DNA of 64,000 nucleotides, from positions 58,574,477-58,638,476 of the forward strand of contig OU964918.1 in the NCBI GenBank assembly GCA_918807975.1, written 5' to 3'. Source of the DNA: Aplidium turbinatum (lineage: Eukaryota; Chordata; Ascidiacea; Aplousobranchia; Polyclinidae). Numbering within the stretch: position 1 is the stretch's first letter; each line of letters begins with the position of its first letter. Positions 12,302-24,516 of the stretch are shown piece after piece. The notes under the pieces were generated by a model that was not told the DNA's origin, ran no database searches, and saw only the letters and a list, made by a program, of their open reading frames with translations. The position numbers were made by a program, and so were the translations under genes.

Positions 12302-15210
12302 TGAATTGAGTCACGTGCCAAGACTCGTAACATGTCATTGTTACGGAAAAGTTCTCCTACAATAGGAGATTTTTATTTGTAAAATTTGGTCTTTTTTCTT
12401 CTTCGGCAATCTTTTATGTTTTTGCAGTTGCTTTGCTATTGTATTGTAAACCTGCCTATTTCTCACTAGCTCCGTAAAAGTTTTTCTTGCTGGGTTAGCC
12501 AGAACTCAAAGTGAAGGTAAATTTACAACCGTCTGACTTTATCACGACGCTTGTAAATTGATTCACGATTGATCGGCTTTACCAGTTGAGTTGCGAATAA
12601 TTCAAAAATATCTTAACCGAACCTTGAAGTAAACTTGGTTTCAGGTTGACGATTTTTTTGAAAACTTAAGCTAACCTACTGTAAGTATTATGAAACTAAC
12701 ACTAAAATATATTGCGTTTTTCCTCATTCAAGATTTACATAGGCCTATGTGGGCCATGTTATCTTAGGAAATGTTTCTTTGAACTCACAAAACGTAAATT
12801 CTTTTTTGCTTTTTTTATATGGGATTCGTTAGCTCATGGCATATAGAAATCAAATTGATTAAAAATCGTGCCTTTGCTCTAATATGTTAACAAAATGGCC
12901 GACTAATGGGCGAGAGTTTGCATCTTTTTTCTTTCCCTTTCTTCTCTTCTTTCTCTCTTTCTTTTATGACATGGATCTTGGCACAAACGTTGGCAGCTAC
13001 CCCCACATTGCGCGAGGGTCTAGGGCTCCTCTAGTGGGTATATATACAAGCACAGCCCCAATTCTGTAGCGTCAGTTCTAAAGTTATCGCGTTTTTTATA
13101 CTTGCGCTTTATCGATGTGGAATTAATGGACAAGTTACAACGCGCGACATAATTTTTATTTATTTTTTTGCATGTTGATTTTTCTTTTACGTTTTTGTTT
13201 TTCCGTTAAATCTGTTTGACAAATTGCTTTAGTTTTGACAAATTTTCTTAGCAAAAAATTAATGTACTCGCTCAGACTTTGCTAAGATGTACTACTTCGC
13301 TGAAAGCAATACAATTGCTCGAGGTTGAAATTTTTCGCATGTTTTTTTTTCATTTGTTAATTTACTGTAAAATTGTATTCACATTGCCAAAAAGGTTGCA
13401 AGGCAAGACGACGCGGTTCCGGTAGAACGAGCAACATCGCTTCAAAATCGCGTATCATTCGCCCTGAGGCGTTCACATCGGGTAGTTCTTGCATAAACTC
13501 GCTTTGAAGGTTTAAATTACCGCAGAGCTCAAAGCAAAATCGTGACTTCTTCATCTAATTTGGTCTTCAAGATATCACTTCTTGTCACGCTAGCCCCGGG
13601 CTGTTGTGACGTCACCTAAAGCTGTAACCACAAAATTGTGGTGACGGACTGACGGTCTTGGTAAAGTTCGAGAAAAAACACAAAAAAGAAAAAAAGGTGA
13701 CGAGGAATGTTAAAGCTACAATTATTGCTTTCCCTCGGGCGTTACAAGAGCCGGAAAAGATTATGGTCTTAAAGAATTAATGAAAGCCTACGAAGCTTAA
13801 AATATTTGATAAATTTAAATATATGTGGCAACACTGCATATGCAAAACCACGACTTTGTGTTCATAATTTATGATTTCTTTTATTTTTACCCTTTTCTCT
13901 GATTTGAAAGTTCTGATCTTTGTAATTATTTCTCAAAAACAAGCTTGAAGTTTATTGGTTTGTGACTTTAATCATTTTTCTTTCTTTTCGTTATTCACAA
14001 AGGCAAACGAGGGTTTTATTTTATTTGATTTCTATATGCATGAGAGAACCAATTGAATGTCCAGTTTTTAATCAGTTTCCTCATCTGGGAGAAAAAAGTT
14101 ACTGGCGGAAAAAACGAAAGCGGACAGAAATGAAAATTCTATAGCTGGAAACGAAACCGCTGCCTAATTTCCTAAACCTGGTTATTGTAAGTCACGTGAC
14201 CAATCGAACAAAGGCTGGCAAAGGTAAGTTTGCCGTGCCTTTTGAGTCACGTGACTAATTGGACCAATCCTTGGCTATGTGGCCAGAATTGGCAAAAAGC
14301 TTCCAAATTTTGATTTTATCCTCAACGGATGGGCGAAGGTAATTTCCTCATCCGGATCCGCTTTTACCCAGATTCCGCTTGTAACTTTTTTCACTTTGTT
14401 GTCCCTTATAACAACTTCAAATACAGTAGGATATCTCTCTCCCAACAAATTATTTGTGGCTTTTAAGGCATAATGGAGAAAATTTTCACCGTTCAACAAT
14501 CAGTACGTAGATGAACGTCATTGAATCGTATCCTGATAGCGGAGCAGTTTGGTGATTGCTCGTAGAACGCTCATGAACGACCATGTAGAAATTCATTAGA
14601 CATTTGTACTTCTTTTTAACTTTTGCATGTCGTATTTTTTCGCTTTGCTCAATGCTCATCGTGTTATTATTTTGCTGTTCCGTATATTTTAGTGACTACG
14701 CTCTTGTATAAAGCGGCATTTTTTTTTGAAGCACCATTTTTACATCAATTGACAGATGTAAAATGCATTAGTACCGTAGCTAGTATGAACAATTTACTGT
14801 TGATGAAATTTCACTCTTGTGTTTAGTTGTTCGTCAATTACTGAATATTCGCTTTATTATTGCAATGGTACGTGTGCAAGTACCGCATTTGTTTCAGATT
14901 CTAGCCTCTCTTTTACCGGCTTGGAGATTGTGTAACTTTTCAGCGCCTTTTTTGTTCATTATGACGTCACATGCATCGACAAACGACGCTTGATTGTCGT
15001 AAGATGATCGTACATGAAGAATTCTGTTTTCAACTCACCCTGAAAACTTAAACCGTTGGATTGATCGTGTACAGCTGCATAGAAATTCAAAGTCTTTACA
15101 TGAACTTAACGTGTCGATTTTGTCTTAACATTTTTCTTGTTCGTTATATATTTATTCGTGCTCTGTTTGTACAGTCCAAACTGTAATAAACTAAATGATA
15201 ATGAGATTTG
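12302..15210 (+). other. Probable 3' UTR and downstream region of the bHLH-PAS gene
   Basis: No exon was found here. The first AATAAA I see after the stop is at 15185-15190, which would give a 3' UTR of about 2.9 kb. A TATA-like tatatata stretch lies near 13040 and a CRE palindrome tgacgtca at 13607-13614. The paired E-box module near 14191 is listed separately and could instead mark an independent promoter, so the true 3' end may lie earlier. Confidence 0.35.
14191..14255. promoter_or_regulatory. Two CLEAR-type E-box palindromes next to CCAAT motifs
   Basis: The ten-base palindrome gtcacgtgac occurs at 14191-14200 and again at 14246-14255. The first is followed at once by a caat motif and the second by a ccaat box about ten bases on. 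The palindrome is the consensus bound by MiT/TFE factors (TFEB, MITF) in animals and is also a USF site. Exactly repeated sites plus CCAAT look like a promoter, but no gene start has been established beside it. An ATG with a short open frame and a GT donor begins at 14277. Confidence 0.4.
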
Positions 15211-15634
15211 GTGTTTTTTTCTTATTTTTTTAAACACCTTTTGTTGCACTTCAGTTTCAGGAAAGAGAAGCTTTACATTTTCCCACAGTTGCTGCTGTGG
15301 CTCTTAAATCGGCTAGAAATCAAGGTTGGCATGAAGCAACTCCAACAGACAAGGCGTAGAGTGAGATTTAATAGGGCTTACGACGACGGGCAACACTGAT
15401 ATCCTTATTTCTTTGCTTTATCGACTGGAGTTGAGTCTGCTTTATCTTATATACATGTGGTTGTATTAAAAAAAGCTGACGAACTTTTTTGTAAATTCAA
15501 ATCAGCTTATAGGATACACATGTTAAGTTGCATTTATTAGAATAAATTCTTTCGTATATTTTTGCCTTTCTCTTTAAAATTAAACCACAGCAATAAGCGG
15601 AAAAACCACTCCTCAAAATAACATGATTTGGCCG

Positions 15635-17150
15635 TTATTGTTTTTCCACCAGACTAGACTGAGTCTTGCGGTGTCTTTGGGTTCCGAAGATGTAAATTTG
15701 ATTGTACTGAGCTGTTCCAAAGGCATTTTTCTGATACAAACGTAGCCGAGTGAATTAAAAATGTTTAAAAAATTTGCAAAACTCACATGGCAGAAAAAGG
15801 TTTCATGACAAAAATTTTAACATCTATACTTTACGTCGTAGCTTCAAATAGCTTTTTTTAACCAAATTAACTCATTCTTTAGACCATAGGAGTAGGAACC
15901 AGGGGTGCAACTTTATCCTCAAACTATTCAATTAGTCAAAAGTTGGCAAAACTTAATAAAAATTAGGGCAAGAACTTTCATCATGTTTTCAAAATTTTAT
16001 GAAGATTAAACTTGCTTTTGATTTTTTGCTCAAATAGTCAAAACTATATTTTTACATTGAATTTAGTGCATGTAAAATTTAAAACATCCACTGAAATTGA
16101 GTATGACTTAAGTTGTGAAAGTTAAAAAATAAATGGAAAAAAGTATGGTAATCTTAAAAAGAGACTTAAAAGAGGACGTATGGTAGTCTTACTATCTACG
16201 AAATATTTACAATTCGAAACATTGGATCTGCCACCCAATGGAAAGTGAATCCAGGGGCCCTTGTTTAAGCCAGAAAAAAAATGGTAAAACATTCAATTTT
16301 GTTTCTTGTTTGCAAGTTTTTCCCGCTCGCTTTGCATGCTCAATTGCATTTCATTAACTTAATCAGCAACATAGGCTGCATCTGACTTCATCGGTGAGTG
16401 TAAGATGTAAAATTCTATGCGTCTCTTGAAATAATGATATACGTAACATTCCGAAATAAACACATTGCCACTGAACTAGTTGTAACAAAACAATTAGGCC
16501 TACATTGAATGATATTCCAGTGTTAGTAGATAGATGAGGTAAATTGTGCTTTTTCTTTGAATGCTACGTAGAGAAAGACGGAACCACCAAGCAAAAACTT
16601 TCGAAATTTTGTTAAAAGACTATGCAGTAGGCTACCGTACAGGAATATATTCTACTACAGTTCGTCAACAATACATTTTGAAAACATATTTTTGAAATCT
16701 TTCGTATTGGTAAAAAAATGATTTGAAGCTTGTTTCAATGTCAAACCAATCTTCGCAACTCTAACTTCTACAGAAGTTTAGTTTTTAATGAATTTGGTCA
16801 AATATAAAGTGTGGGTCTTAAAAGAAGAAAAAAAAGTAGCCTATTGGACCACAAAATAGGAAAAAAGCGACCTAAACAAAGGCAAAAATTTGTCAAATAT
16901 TTTAAGGGGTAAATCTCCCAGTCCTCTCACCAATCTCACCACCTTACCATACCGCGGTGGGTCCCTTCGGTCGTAGTGAGTCCCTCGCCTCCCTGGTAGG
17001 TATCTTCCATGTAAGTATGGTTTGCCTGCTGAGTGTTTGGGTGTGTAGACGGCTTCCCGGAGCGGACGCACTAATGATGAGACAGGGAACAAATCCACTT
17101 CATATGGAAAATTGTAAACCTGCAAGATGTAGTGGTATCCATCTTGAACT
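15635..17150 (-). CDS. Unrecognised minus-strand gene, two probable exons
   Basis: An exon at 17150-16948 has a CAG acceptor and a GTAAGG donor and codes in one open frame for about 67 residues rich in Tyr, Arg, Pro and His, including GYHYILQVYNFPYEVDLFP and a tail GTHYDRRDPPRY. A second likely exon at 15730-15635 follows a CAG acceptor and codes for 31 residues, NAFGTAQYNQIYIFGTQRH among them, before a TAA. A minus-strand AATAAA lies about 100 bases further on, near 15534-15539. The first exon ends in phase 1 and the second opens in phase 0, so at least one exon between them is missing from my reading or they belong to different transcripts. I do not recognise the protein. The gene converges on the bHLH-PAS gene. 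Confidence 0.4.
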
Positions 17151-18195
17151 CTGAGCGTTGCGCGAAAAAAAAGCACCAATCTAATTGTCTTTACAAACTC
17201 CAGCTTTTACATTGTTCATTTCTCTTGAAATTTTTGCTTTTAAACTCCGGTGCCCATAAAAAATAATTTTCTGGATTTCTCCAGCATTGCACCCAATCCA
17301 ACAAACGGAACCCTACTGTTTAGTTTTCAATGAAACTGGTTATTCTGTTGCACTATGATGTGTCACATTGCGGACTATCAACAAGTTGAGAAACGTGGAT
17401 AGAAGTCAAATTGTCGGCCAGCGAACTTGTTTGAAAAACATAGCTATTCAATCCTATGCTCGGCAATTACTGAGCAAGATGTTTTTTTATTTTTTGACAC
17501 GGTTTTGCTTATTTCCATGAAAAATTGTTCAGCTATTATTAGCAGCCTAAGGCAATGTAAGCACGGCGATGTGGAGCCATATTAGGCATAGATTGTGCTG
17601 CATATGTGTAGCTTGTAAATTTACGCTTGAAGAACAACAGATTTCATTGTGTATTGTGTTTTGGAAACTTTGACATATCACAAAAGTAATCTGTGAAATA
17701 CCGGGCGTAAAATTTTGTGCTTGCAAAAAGTAAAGTTCAAGTTAGTTTTTTGATGTAAATCGTAAAAGTTCACATAAACTATAATGCAGATACATTCAGC
17801 AAACGAGCAGTTTCTCAAAAATTAAAACTAATTTCTTAAAAAAGAAAATTCTATTACTAATGTGACCTTTATGATATGCGTAAATTGCACCAATGTATAT
17901 AATTACAACATAAGGATACTGTAATTGCTCTCAACTTTCTATTTGCAATATTTGTTGAGTAGTTTTTGACGTTTTGTATGTACACATTTTAATAATCCTA
18001 TATCCAGATTTACAATCTCAAAAAATAGAATGAGATTGCACCAGTTGTGGCCTGCAGCACCATCTACAATTGTTTGTAAAGAATAGGCTACAATCGATGT
18101 CGTATGCGTCTTTGCAGCCGAAAGTCTCATGGACACTCGTATAGTAGCCCATGGCTACTTGGAGATAAGGCCTGATTTGTGACATTTTGCAGAAT
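17151..18195. other. Intergenic or intronic DNA, nothing recognised
   Basis: The sequence is AT-rich with no supported exon. It may be intron or upstream sequence of the minus-strand gene at 15635-17150. Confidence 0.4.
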
Positions 18196-18198
18196 TAT

Positions 18199-18470
18199 CG
18201 GCTGCGTAGTCGAGTGGTGAGAACGTCTGCGCGACGTTCGAAAGGACGTGGGTTCGACACCGCTCCAGAGCACGCGGCTGTGTCTCGGCGAAAGACACTT
18301 AAAGGCAAGCCAAAATAAGGGGAGCAGCTGACTCGAAGACTATATGTCACTTCGCTGCATAAGACTTCGCTGCTTCCTGTCGTCTGTTGTATCGCATCTG
18401 TGATCGCAGTGTACTGTATGTTATCGCAATGGGCGCAAATAAAAGCATGATTATTATTATTATTATTAGT
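18199..18470 (+). mobile_element. tRNA-derived SINE, family A
   Basis: The head contains a pol III box A-like tagtcgagtgg and a box B gggttcgacacc about 40 bases apart, as in tRNA-derived SINEs. A tRNA-unrelated body follows and the element ends in an (ATT)n tail after gcaaataaaagcatg. Other copies, all more decayed, are at 19140-19287, 41155-41370 and 42557-42680, with a 3' fragment near 43650-43755. Confidence 0.75.
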
Positions 18471-19139
18471 TTGATTTTTTCAACTTTCAGTGACAGTTTG
18501 AGTGAACAGTTATAAAAATAATATTTTAACATCTTCTTTACTGCCTTTCCAAGGTGACAAAATGGGTGTTGACATAATCAGGCGTTGAAAAACAAAGACA
18601 ATTTGATTCGTAAAATTTTGGTCAGACTGTTAACCACACGGTAACAGTTTGATTGGACGTTTTTATTGAAAGCGATTATATATTGAGAGTCAAACTTTTG
18701 GGAACATAATTTATAAGAAAAGTAACAAATGCTTTTTAATTTTGATGCCACAAATATGGTAGACTAACAATTCTTCGCATTCATGTCACAAAAACGTTAC
18801 TCTTTAGCGCTATCAAGCAAGCACTCAAAGTCTCATGGTTTGCAAAAACATTGTCTGTCTGTCTGTATTGCTGACATTGGTTGAAAGTCAAATGACATTG
18901 ACTTTGCAAGTTCCACTGACGCTGTATGACTGAAGCATTAGTTTTGCAGAAATGACTGATTTTCAGCTACGCAGCTTTTACAGTTATAACTTATAAGCTA
19001 TATTTATAACTACAAACACAGACCAGCGTTGTTGAAACTGCAACTGTAAAGTCCCTGAATTTTACTGCTGAGTTTCCAAGACATCTACAACGTATCCAGG
19101 CTAGAGCTGGTAGCTGAAAATTTAGATTAAGTGAACGGA

Positions 19140-19287
19140 AAAGCAAAGAAGCCAATCTTCATGTCTACCTTCATGCATGCCTTTAAGTGTCCTGCTAACG
19201 ACACAGCCACATGTTCTTGAGCGGTGTCGAACCGGTGCTCTTTCTAGTGTCGTTTCAGGGTTCTCACCACTCGGCTATGCAGCAATA
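19140..19287 (-). mobile_element. SINE family A, 5' part
   Basis: On the minus strand this reads a tRNA-like head with tgcatagccgagtggtgag and a box B-like ggttcgacaccgctc, then the start of the family A body. The 3' half and tail are missing or too diverged to see. Confidence 0.65.
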
Positions 19288-19754
19288 ATATTATTTCAGG
19301 CACTGTCCGTATTTCATACAAACAAAAAAATTGAAGTAGCCCTACATGACCATATAAGGCAATGGGTGCCTCGTTAAGGAAAAACAACTGGAAAATGTCA
19401 CCATCAGTGCTCAATTTTTAAATGCATCATCTCTGGCGAGCTACATGGTTGCCGAATGCAGATCTAACTTATTTAAGTTTTATTTTCCAATCTGTTGAAA
19501 GAGTGCTTTTTATGTGTTTTGTTTTTTTGCTTTTTGTCGCATATATCTCTTTTTCACAAGGTGGAAGATGGTACTGAAAGTTCCCAATTCAGCCTTTGGA
19601 AGTGCGCAATTCTTTGTTTAAGCTTGTATGATGTAGGCCCAGTGCTGTGTCAAGAGAGAGGCCAAAGGAGGCCCGGCCCCTGGACTCACCATCTCAGAGG
19701 CCCAGCGATAATAGAGTTTTGCGTTCCATTAAAAACATGTTTACTGCAGGAAAC

Positions 19755-19875
19755 AGGTCTGCAGAGTCGGGCAAAAGATATACGACCCGACTTCTCAGTT
19801 TATAACGCGCCGACACCGACTTCGAATACGCCAACATCCCTTCGACTTCACGACTTCGACTTAATAGCCCTGGTA
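19755..19875. repeat. Fragment of a repeat built on gactcc/gacttc motifs
   Basis: Repeated gac-tt-c units (cgacttcacgacttcgactt) end in taatagccctgg. This matches, in inverted orientation, the tagggctgtggagtcagag sequence at 24035-24135. Similar sequences occur at DNA-transposon ends in many animals. No partner end was found. Confidence 0.4.
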
Positions 19876-19889
19876 GGAAAGGCAAAATA

Positions 19890-21490
19890 AAATAACCACT
19901 TGGTGACAGTGTTGGAATGTTATATTTGTTAAAGTTATTTTGTGAACCCCACAAATGTTTTGGTCTGTTGCGTTGATGCATTTGTAAAGGATAGGTTAGT
20001 GAAATTTTGAAGAATTATAATTTTTGGGGGAAAATTGTTTTTAAATATAGACATAGTTAGCCAAATTAAACTTCTCATAATTTTGTCAATTCTTGTCCAA
20101 TTTAGAAAAAATTTAAGTCAATTCAATGTCAAAGTCTCATGTTAGCTTCTAGTCCACTGTGTGATGTAGGCTAAGTTCTGAGTTGAATGAACCCAAGGCT
20201 TCTTGAAAGTTGCCAGTATTTTTTGATTAAAAATCGTTACTGCTTTTGGCTTTCCTTTTGAGAAAAAGTGTAGTTATTACATGGTAGACCTATGTTTTCT
20301 GTCAATTACATTTGTGTTGTTTTCTACACTGGTTAGGAAGTCCATTGAAGTAAACCACCTTTCGATATAGGTGCAATGAAAATCATATTATATCACCATA
20401 TTAGTCGTCTTGGCGGTATGAGGTCGACAATTATTCTTGCTCCAGAGCTCACAAAGAGCTTGTAACATGTCAAAACCTAGAAGCCTAACCCTGTACCGTG
20501 TAGGCCTATAAATGTTTCATGGGCACTGACGATTGAACCTTGGAAACATTTTATAAAAATAAAATAGAGTTATTTATATACTCTTTCTTGTCTGCAATCT
20601 TTAATTTTATCTTTTAGAGCCATCGGCGATATCAGTCCAATCGATGAGATTAAATGTAACATTTGTTTTCGTTTTGCTTTAGAAAACGCTGGTAAGCTGC
20701 GAAGTTGGAGAGAGCTTCGAAACACAGCTCAAAAAACAAAACGCGCTTATATCTAACAAGACCCTTGACATGCTTCTCTGCTTTCCCATTGACAAGATCT
20801 AAACCTTCACCAATCGCGCATCGATCGTTGCACGACAAGGCAGTAGGCTTCTAAGTGTTAACTAGCAATGGAGTAACAGCATGTCTAAAATAGTTTACCC
20901 CAAAATAGTAGCCACTGGTTGACTCTGATACAAGAAAATCACTTGACCTAGGCTATCGTAGCTTTAATCTTGTCTAAACCTGATAGCGGTTCTCTGCCGT
21001 CCAAGTCTGAAGTCAGCCCATAAAAAAAACAATGCAAGAAGTCATACAAGCATGTGAAATAGCTTTGTTTACACCATAATTATTTGCGAGGAACAATTAA
21101 AGGTTTATTGGAAACCGCACGATAATATACAAAAATTTAGATTAAAACAGATTTTAAAACTATTACGTTGGTATTGCAAAGCAAAATAATTAGGAAAAGC
21201 AAACAAAGGAGCTACAACAAAAGAAAAAGTAAGTGGCAGCTTGTTTTTTGCTCAAATTTGCAAGTTACTGTACAAGAACAAACATTAACAGAAATAGACA
21301 ATTTCTTTCTTTTGCCTATTTCTCAGTTCTTCGGAAATTACCGTAGCCTCTGACTCACATTTTGGACCATCAGCAACGGGCATTATTCCTACCAATGGAA
21401 CTTAGTTTTAACCAAGTGCTAAGTGAGAGAAAGGAAATTGTAGTCTAAGAGATGTTGTTTTCTCAAGCTTTCACTCAGCAATTTCTGGTA
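19890..21490. other. Intergenic DNA, nothing recognised
   Basis: AT-rich sequence. The open frames, including one on the minus strand at about 20650-20838, have no recognisable similarity and no paired splice sites. Confidence 0.4.
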
Positions 21491-21499
21491 GCAATGTGA

Positions 21500-23415
21500 T
21501 CAATATCCTGAAAATAAGTTTAAATATTTGTTAGATTTATGAAAATTTTGCAAGTGCACAACTTGTACAAATTATCTTTGCTGTAAATTTGAATGTAGCC
21601 TAATTGCAGAATTTCACTTAAAATTCTAAAAATCTAAAATAAGGATTTTTCTAGGCGTAACCATAGTAACATCAGGATTATCGAGATAAACAAAGTTAAA
21701 AAAAATTGCACATGCAAACTAAAAAATAAAAGATTACTCTCAGCAAAAATCTCAGCAAAAATAAGACGTTTAAATGACGTGTGTGACTGAGATATACGAC
21801 TGTGTTTGGATGCATATAAATATTTACCACAACCAATGCGGCCCTTGATAAGCCAGATGCGCACAACGTATCCCATGTCGTGCTATGTGTTCCTAAGTGC
21901 TCTTGCTTGGCTTATTCATTTATTTTGTTGAAAATTAGATAAAAATTTTATTCATTCTGTGCCACGGGCGCAACTGCTTAGATAATGTTTTGATAACGTT
22001 AGATTAATTTTGATGACACATTATTACTGTACACAGATACGCTGTTAGTATTTTACTGGGTGGATCGTTATAATTTTTTTACTACAAGTTTTTATATTTA
22101 ACTGAACTACGGAGCTTCATACATCTGAATTAAAGCTTACCAGGGTATTGTGGATAGTATGGATTTGGTCTGTGTCCTGGGACTGGTGCTGGTGCTTGAT
22201 TGGGATATGGGGAATAAACTGGAGGAGGGGGTGCTGTCCCGATTGGGTACGCGGGGGCAGGGGGCTGATAATGCTATGAGAACAACAGTCATAATGTTAT
22301 GGTGTTATAAAATAGAAACATATTCAACAAAACAATTTTAAGCAAATCTTTTAGCCAATATAGCGATTGATGTCGTTTTTTGTCCTTGTACATCTAATAA
22401 ACCAATTAACATAGGCCTAAATACAAGATTTTCAAAGACGATTGCATAAATATCCAACAACAACGCATCATAAGAGTAATGAGTAATAAGACTTAAGTAG
22501 CCTACTTAAGCAACCCATTCTCTGAACCTCTCACTAGTAGCACGCCATATTGACCCGATATAGACACACACGCTGGTTTGTTAACTTATTTGCGGAAGTC
22601 AATAAAATTTAAATAAGCTTCACACGGATATGTGGGAAATTGTTGAAAAGCTCTTTATGAATTGGCAGAGCAGCTACGATTTACTTCCCTAGTAACAAGT
22701 TAGGTTATGAGATTAAACATATCCACGATCGCTTTGCGAAATAAAATATTGGTGTGCTACAATAAACAAAGACCAGTATCATGTTATTGAACTAAATGCT
22801 TGGTGAACAGTCTAATTCAATTTTTAAACAAAATCATATTTTTCTTACATGGACGGCATAGACGTTAGTTAGAGATTGTGGATTCAACATTTATATAATC
22901 GCAATAAAATGAGTTTCGCATTTAGCAGCATGGTTGCTAATTATTTCACATGTGTAGATTGAACATTCTTTTTCAGATTACGCTGCCAGTTCTCTGTAGT
23001 AACAGCGTTTCTTTCACGAGCTTTCGGAACACAGTTTCCTAGTCATGTTCAAATCACTCGTCATTTGTACATAACTAGGAAACTGTGTTTCAAAAGCTCG
23101 TAAAAAACCCCATTACCACAGCGAACTGGCAGCATTAGGCTAAAAAATAACGGTCCTCCATTTGTGAAATTTCGATCGTTTTCCGAAATGAAACATTGAT
23201 GTGCTGAAATAAACAAAATTCACGTTTTCCTTACATGGACGACATGGACGTTAGTGGGAGGATGAGGAGGATGACAGGGAGCAGGAGAAGGATAATGATG
23301 AACAGTCGGAGGATATACCGGCCGATGATGATGCACAACAGCTGGAGGATATCCAGCATGAGCAGCATGTGCAGTGGCTCTTGCTGCCACATGATGATGA
23401 TGGGCAACTTCTGCC
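21500..23415 (-). CDS. 3' end of a gene coding for a His/Pro/Tyr-rich tail
   Basis: Three minus-strand exons join in phase: 23415-23235 (CAG acceptor, GTAAGG donor), 22273-22141 (TAG acceptor, GTAAGC donor) and 21507-21500, which supplies GY and the stop. They give about 106 residues. The first part has AEVAHHHHVAARATAHAAHA and PTVHHYPSPAPCHPPHPP; the second is Pro/Tyr-rich, with APPPPVYSPYPNQ, and the protein ends NPYYPQYPGY. The bias is strong, no stop interrupts the frame and the three phases agree, so this is likely real. The 5' end is not found. A minus-strand candidate exon at about 27889-27841, coding FHNNFVSHPNSIA and ending in the right phase, could precede it. The family is unknown; low-complexity tails like this occur in adaptor and secreted proteins. 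Confidence 0.55.
22727..22880 (-). pseudogene. Partial duplicate of the 23235 exon end and its intron
   Basis: On the minus strand, ctaacgtctatgccgtccat followed by gtaag repeats the end and donor of the exon at 23235, and the similarity continues into the intron (cattgatgtgctgaaataaa versus tattggtgtgctacaataaa). The copy lacks the rest of the exon. A stretch at about 22763-22813 that also occurs near 60793-60834 has been inserted into the copied intron part. Confidence 0.5.
22980..23138. repeat. Foldback element (MITE-like)
   Basis: The left arm runs from cgctgccagttctctgtagt through gagctttcggaacacagttt to cctagtcatgt. The right arm is its inverse, from acataactaggaaactgtg to aactggcagc. 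Arms are about 65 bases with a short loop. The bases atta occur at both outer edges and may be a 4-bp target duplication. It lies in an intron of the minus-strand His/Pro-rich gene. Confidence 0.6.
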
Positions 23416-23497
23416 CTGGAAAGTTGGTGAAATTCATGATAAAAGTAATTTCATGCCTAGAACTTGCGTACATTGAATATGTTTGAATAGAAGCATT

Positions 23498-23586
23498 CCC
23501 AGACAACAAAATCTGTCATTTTCGCATTGATTCAACGTCTGCAGACGTTGAATCAATGTAAAAATGACAGATTTTGCTGTCTGGGT
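23498..23586. repeat. Near-perfect palindrome, family with cccagacagc ends
   Basis: The 88-base element reads almost the same on both strands about a centre at 23542/23543 (gtctgcagac). Its ends are cccagacaac and gctgtctggg. Related copies or halves are at about 2836-2880, 24381-24420, 27383-27431 and 56531-56640. All share gacgttgaatcaatgtaaaa followed by a gctgtc end, so this is a short non-coding transposon family. Confidence 0.7.
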
Positions 23587-24034
23587 GGTTGTCTGCTATT
23601 AAACCTAAAGCACCAACGTGAACTGTGCTGACGTCATAATTGGTTGGAGTCGTGTTTTATTTTTGTGTCGTGGTCATCACTCGTCACCTGCGCCTTGTAC
23701 AGTTGCCACTTTCAGAATAAATCATTTATGTGCTTCTTTTGGTAGCATGGTGGAAGCGATGGGAGTCGAACTCCGCCATCGAAATGGCTGCTTTACTTTT
23801 TGTTAACAGTCATTGCAATAGACGATTTTGGTAAACATGTATGGCTATGATTACAAACATTTCTACTGCTTTAACAGGCAAAATATTTAGCTCAGTTTAG
23901 TTTGTTTTATTTCTGATCTTCAAGACCAATGCCTACCAACAGAGGAGAGGTCTATAAAAATGTAGAAGCGACAAGTGTAAACTTTAAAACGAAATTGAGT
24001 TAAAGCTACCGAACGATCAAACGTTGCAAGAGAC

Positions 24035-24135
24035 AATTTTTACTAGGGCTGTGGAGTCAGAGAGATTTTGACATGTCCGGAGTCGGCCAGTTGGCCTTGG
24101 AGTAAACCCAAGAGTCGGAGTCGTACATTTTTCGC
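24035..24135. repeat. Fragment of repeat starting tagggctgtggagtc
   Basis: Gagtcggag-like units follow the tagggctgtgg end. The same family occurs inverted at 19755-19875. No complete element is visible. Confidence 0.4.
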
Positions 24136-24380
24136 CCGACTTTATAGCTCTGATTTCTACACAAAAAATTGCATCAACCCCCTTCCCAGCTTTACCTGTG
24201 GTGTGCCACATTTGCCTTTTGTTCAAGGTGTATCGCTCTGCCTATGTTGCCATGCAAAGCTGCGTTAACCGCTTTGTTGTGCAGTCTTGTTTCTTTTCGT
24301 TCCGCTCGCATTTCTTGCTGTGAAAATGATCAAGTACTTAGTTTATTGCTCCTAAACGCTGGCTGAATTCAATCGAAACA

Positions 24381-24420
24381 GCAAACGTCTGCAGACGTTG
24401 AATCAATGTAAAAAAGTGGT
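24381..24420 (+). repeat. Half copy of the cccagacagc palindrome family
   Basis: It keeps the central gtctgcagac and the right-arm gacgttgaatcaatgtaaaa, then diverges. Confidence 0.5.
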
Positions 24421-24516
24421 TGAGTTGCAAGCTGGGAAAAGCCCCATGGCAAGCTACTCGGTTTTAAAGAGTTAAAAATACCACATCGTGCATGCACAAT
24501 GCAGCCTACACAGCAT

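Noticed and set aside
14275-14499. 74-codon minus-strand frame in the 3' region of the bHLH-PAS gene
   Set aside because: It overlaps a plus-strand frame of similar length, has no splice support and no recognisable similarity.
18201-18265. tRNA gene at the start of family A SINE
   Set aside because: The head lacks paired acceptor ends, is followed by a SINE body and tail, and has dispersed relatives.
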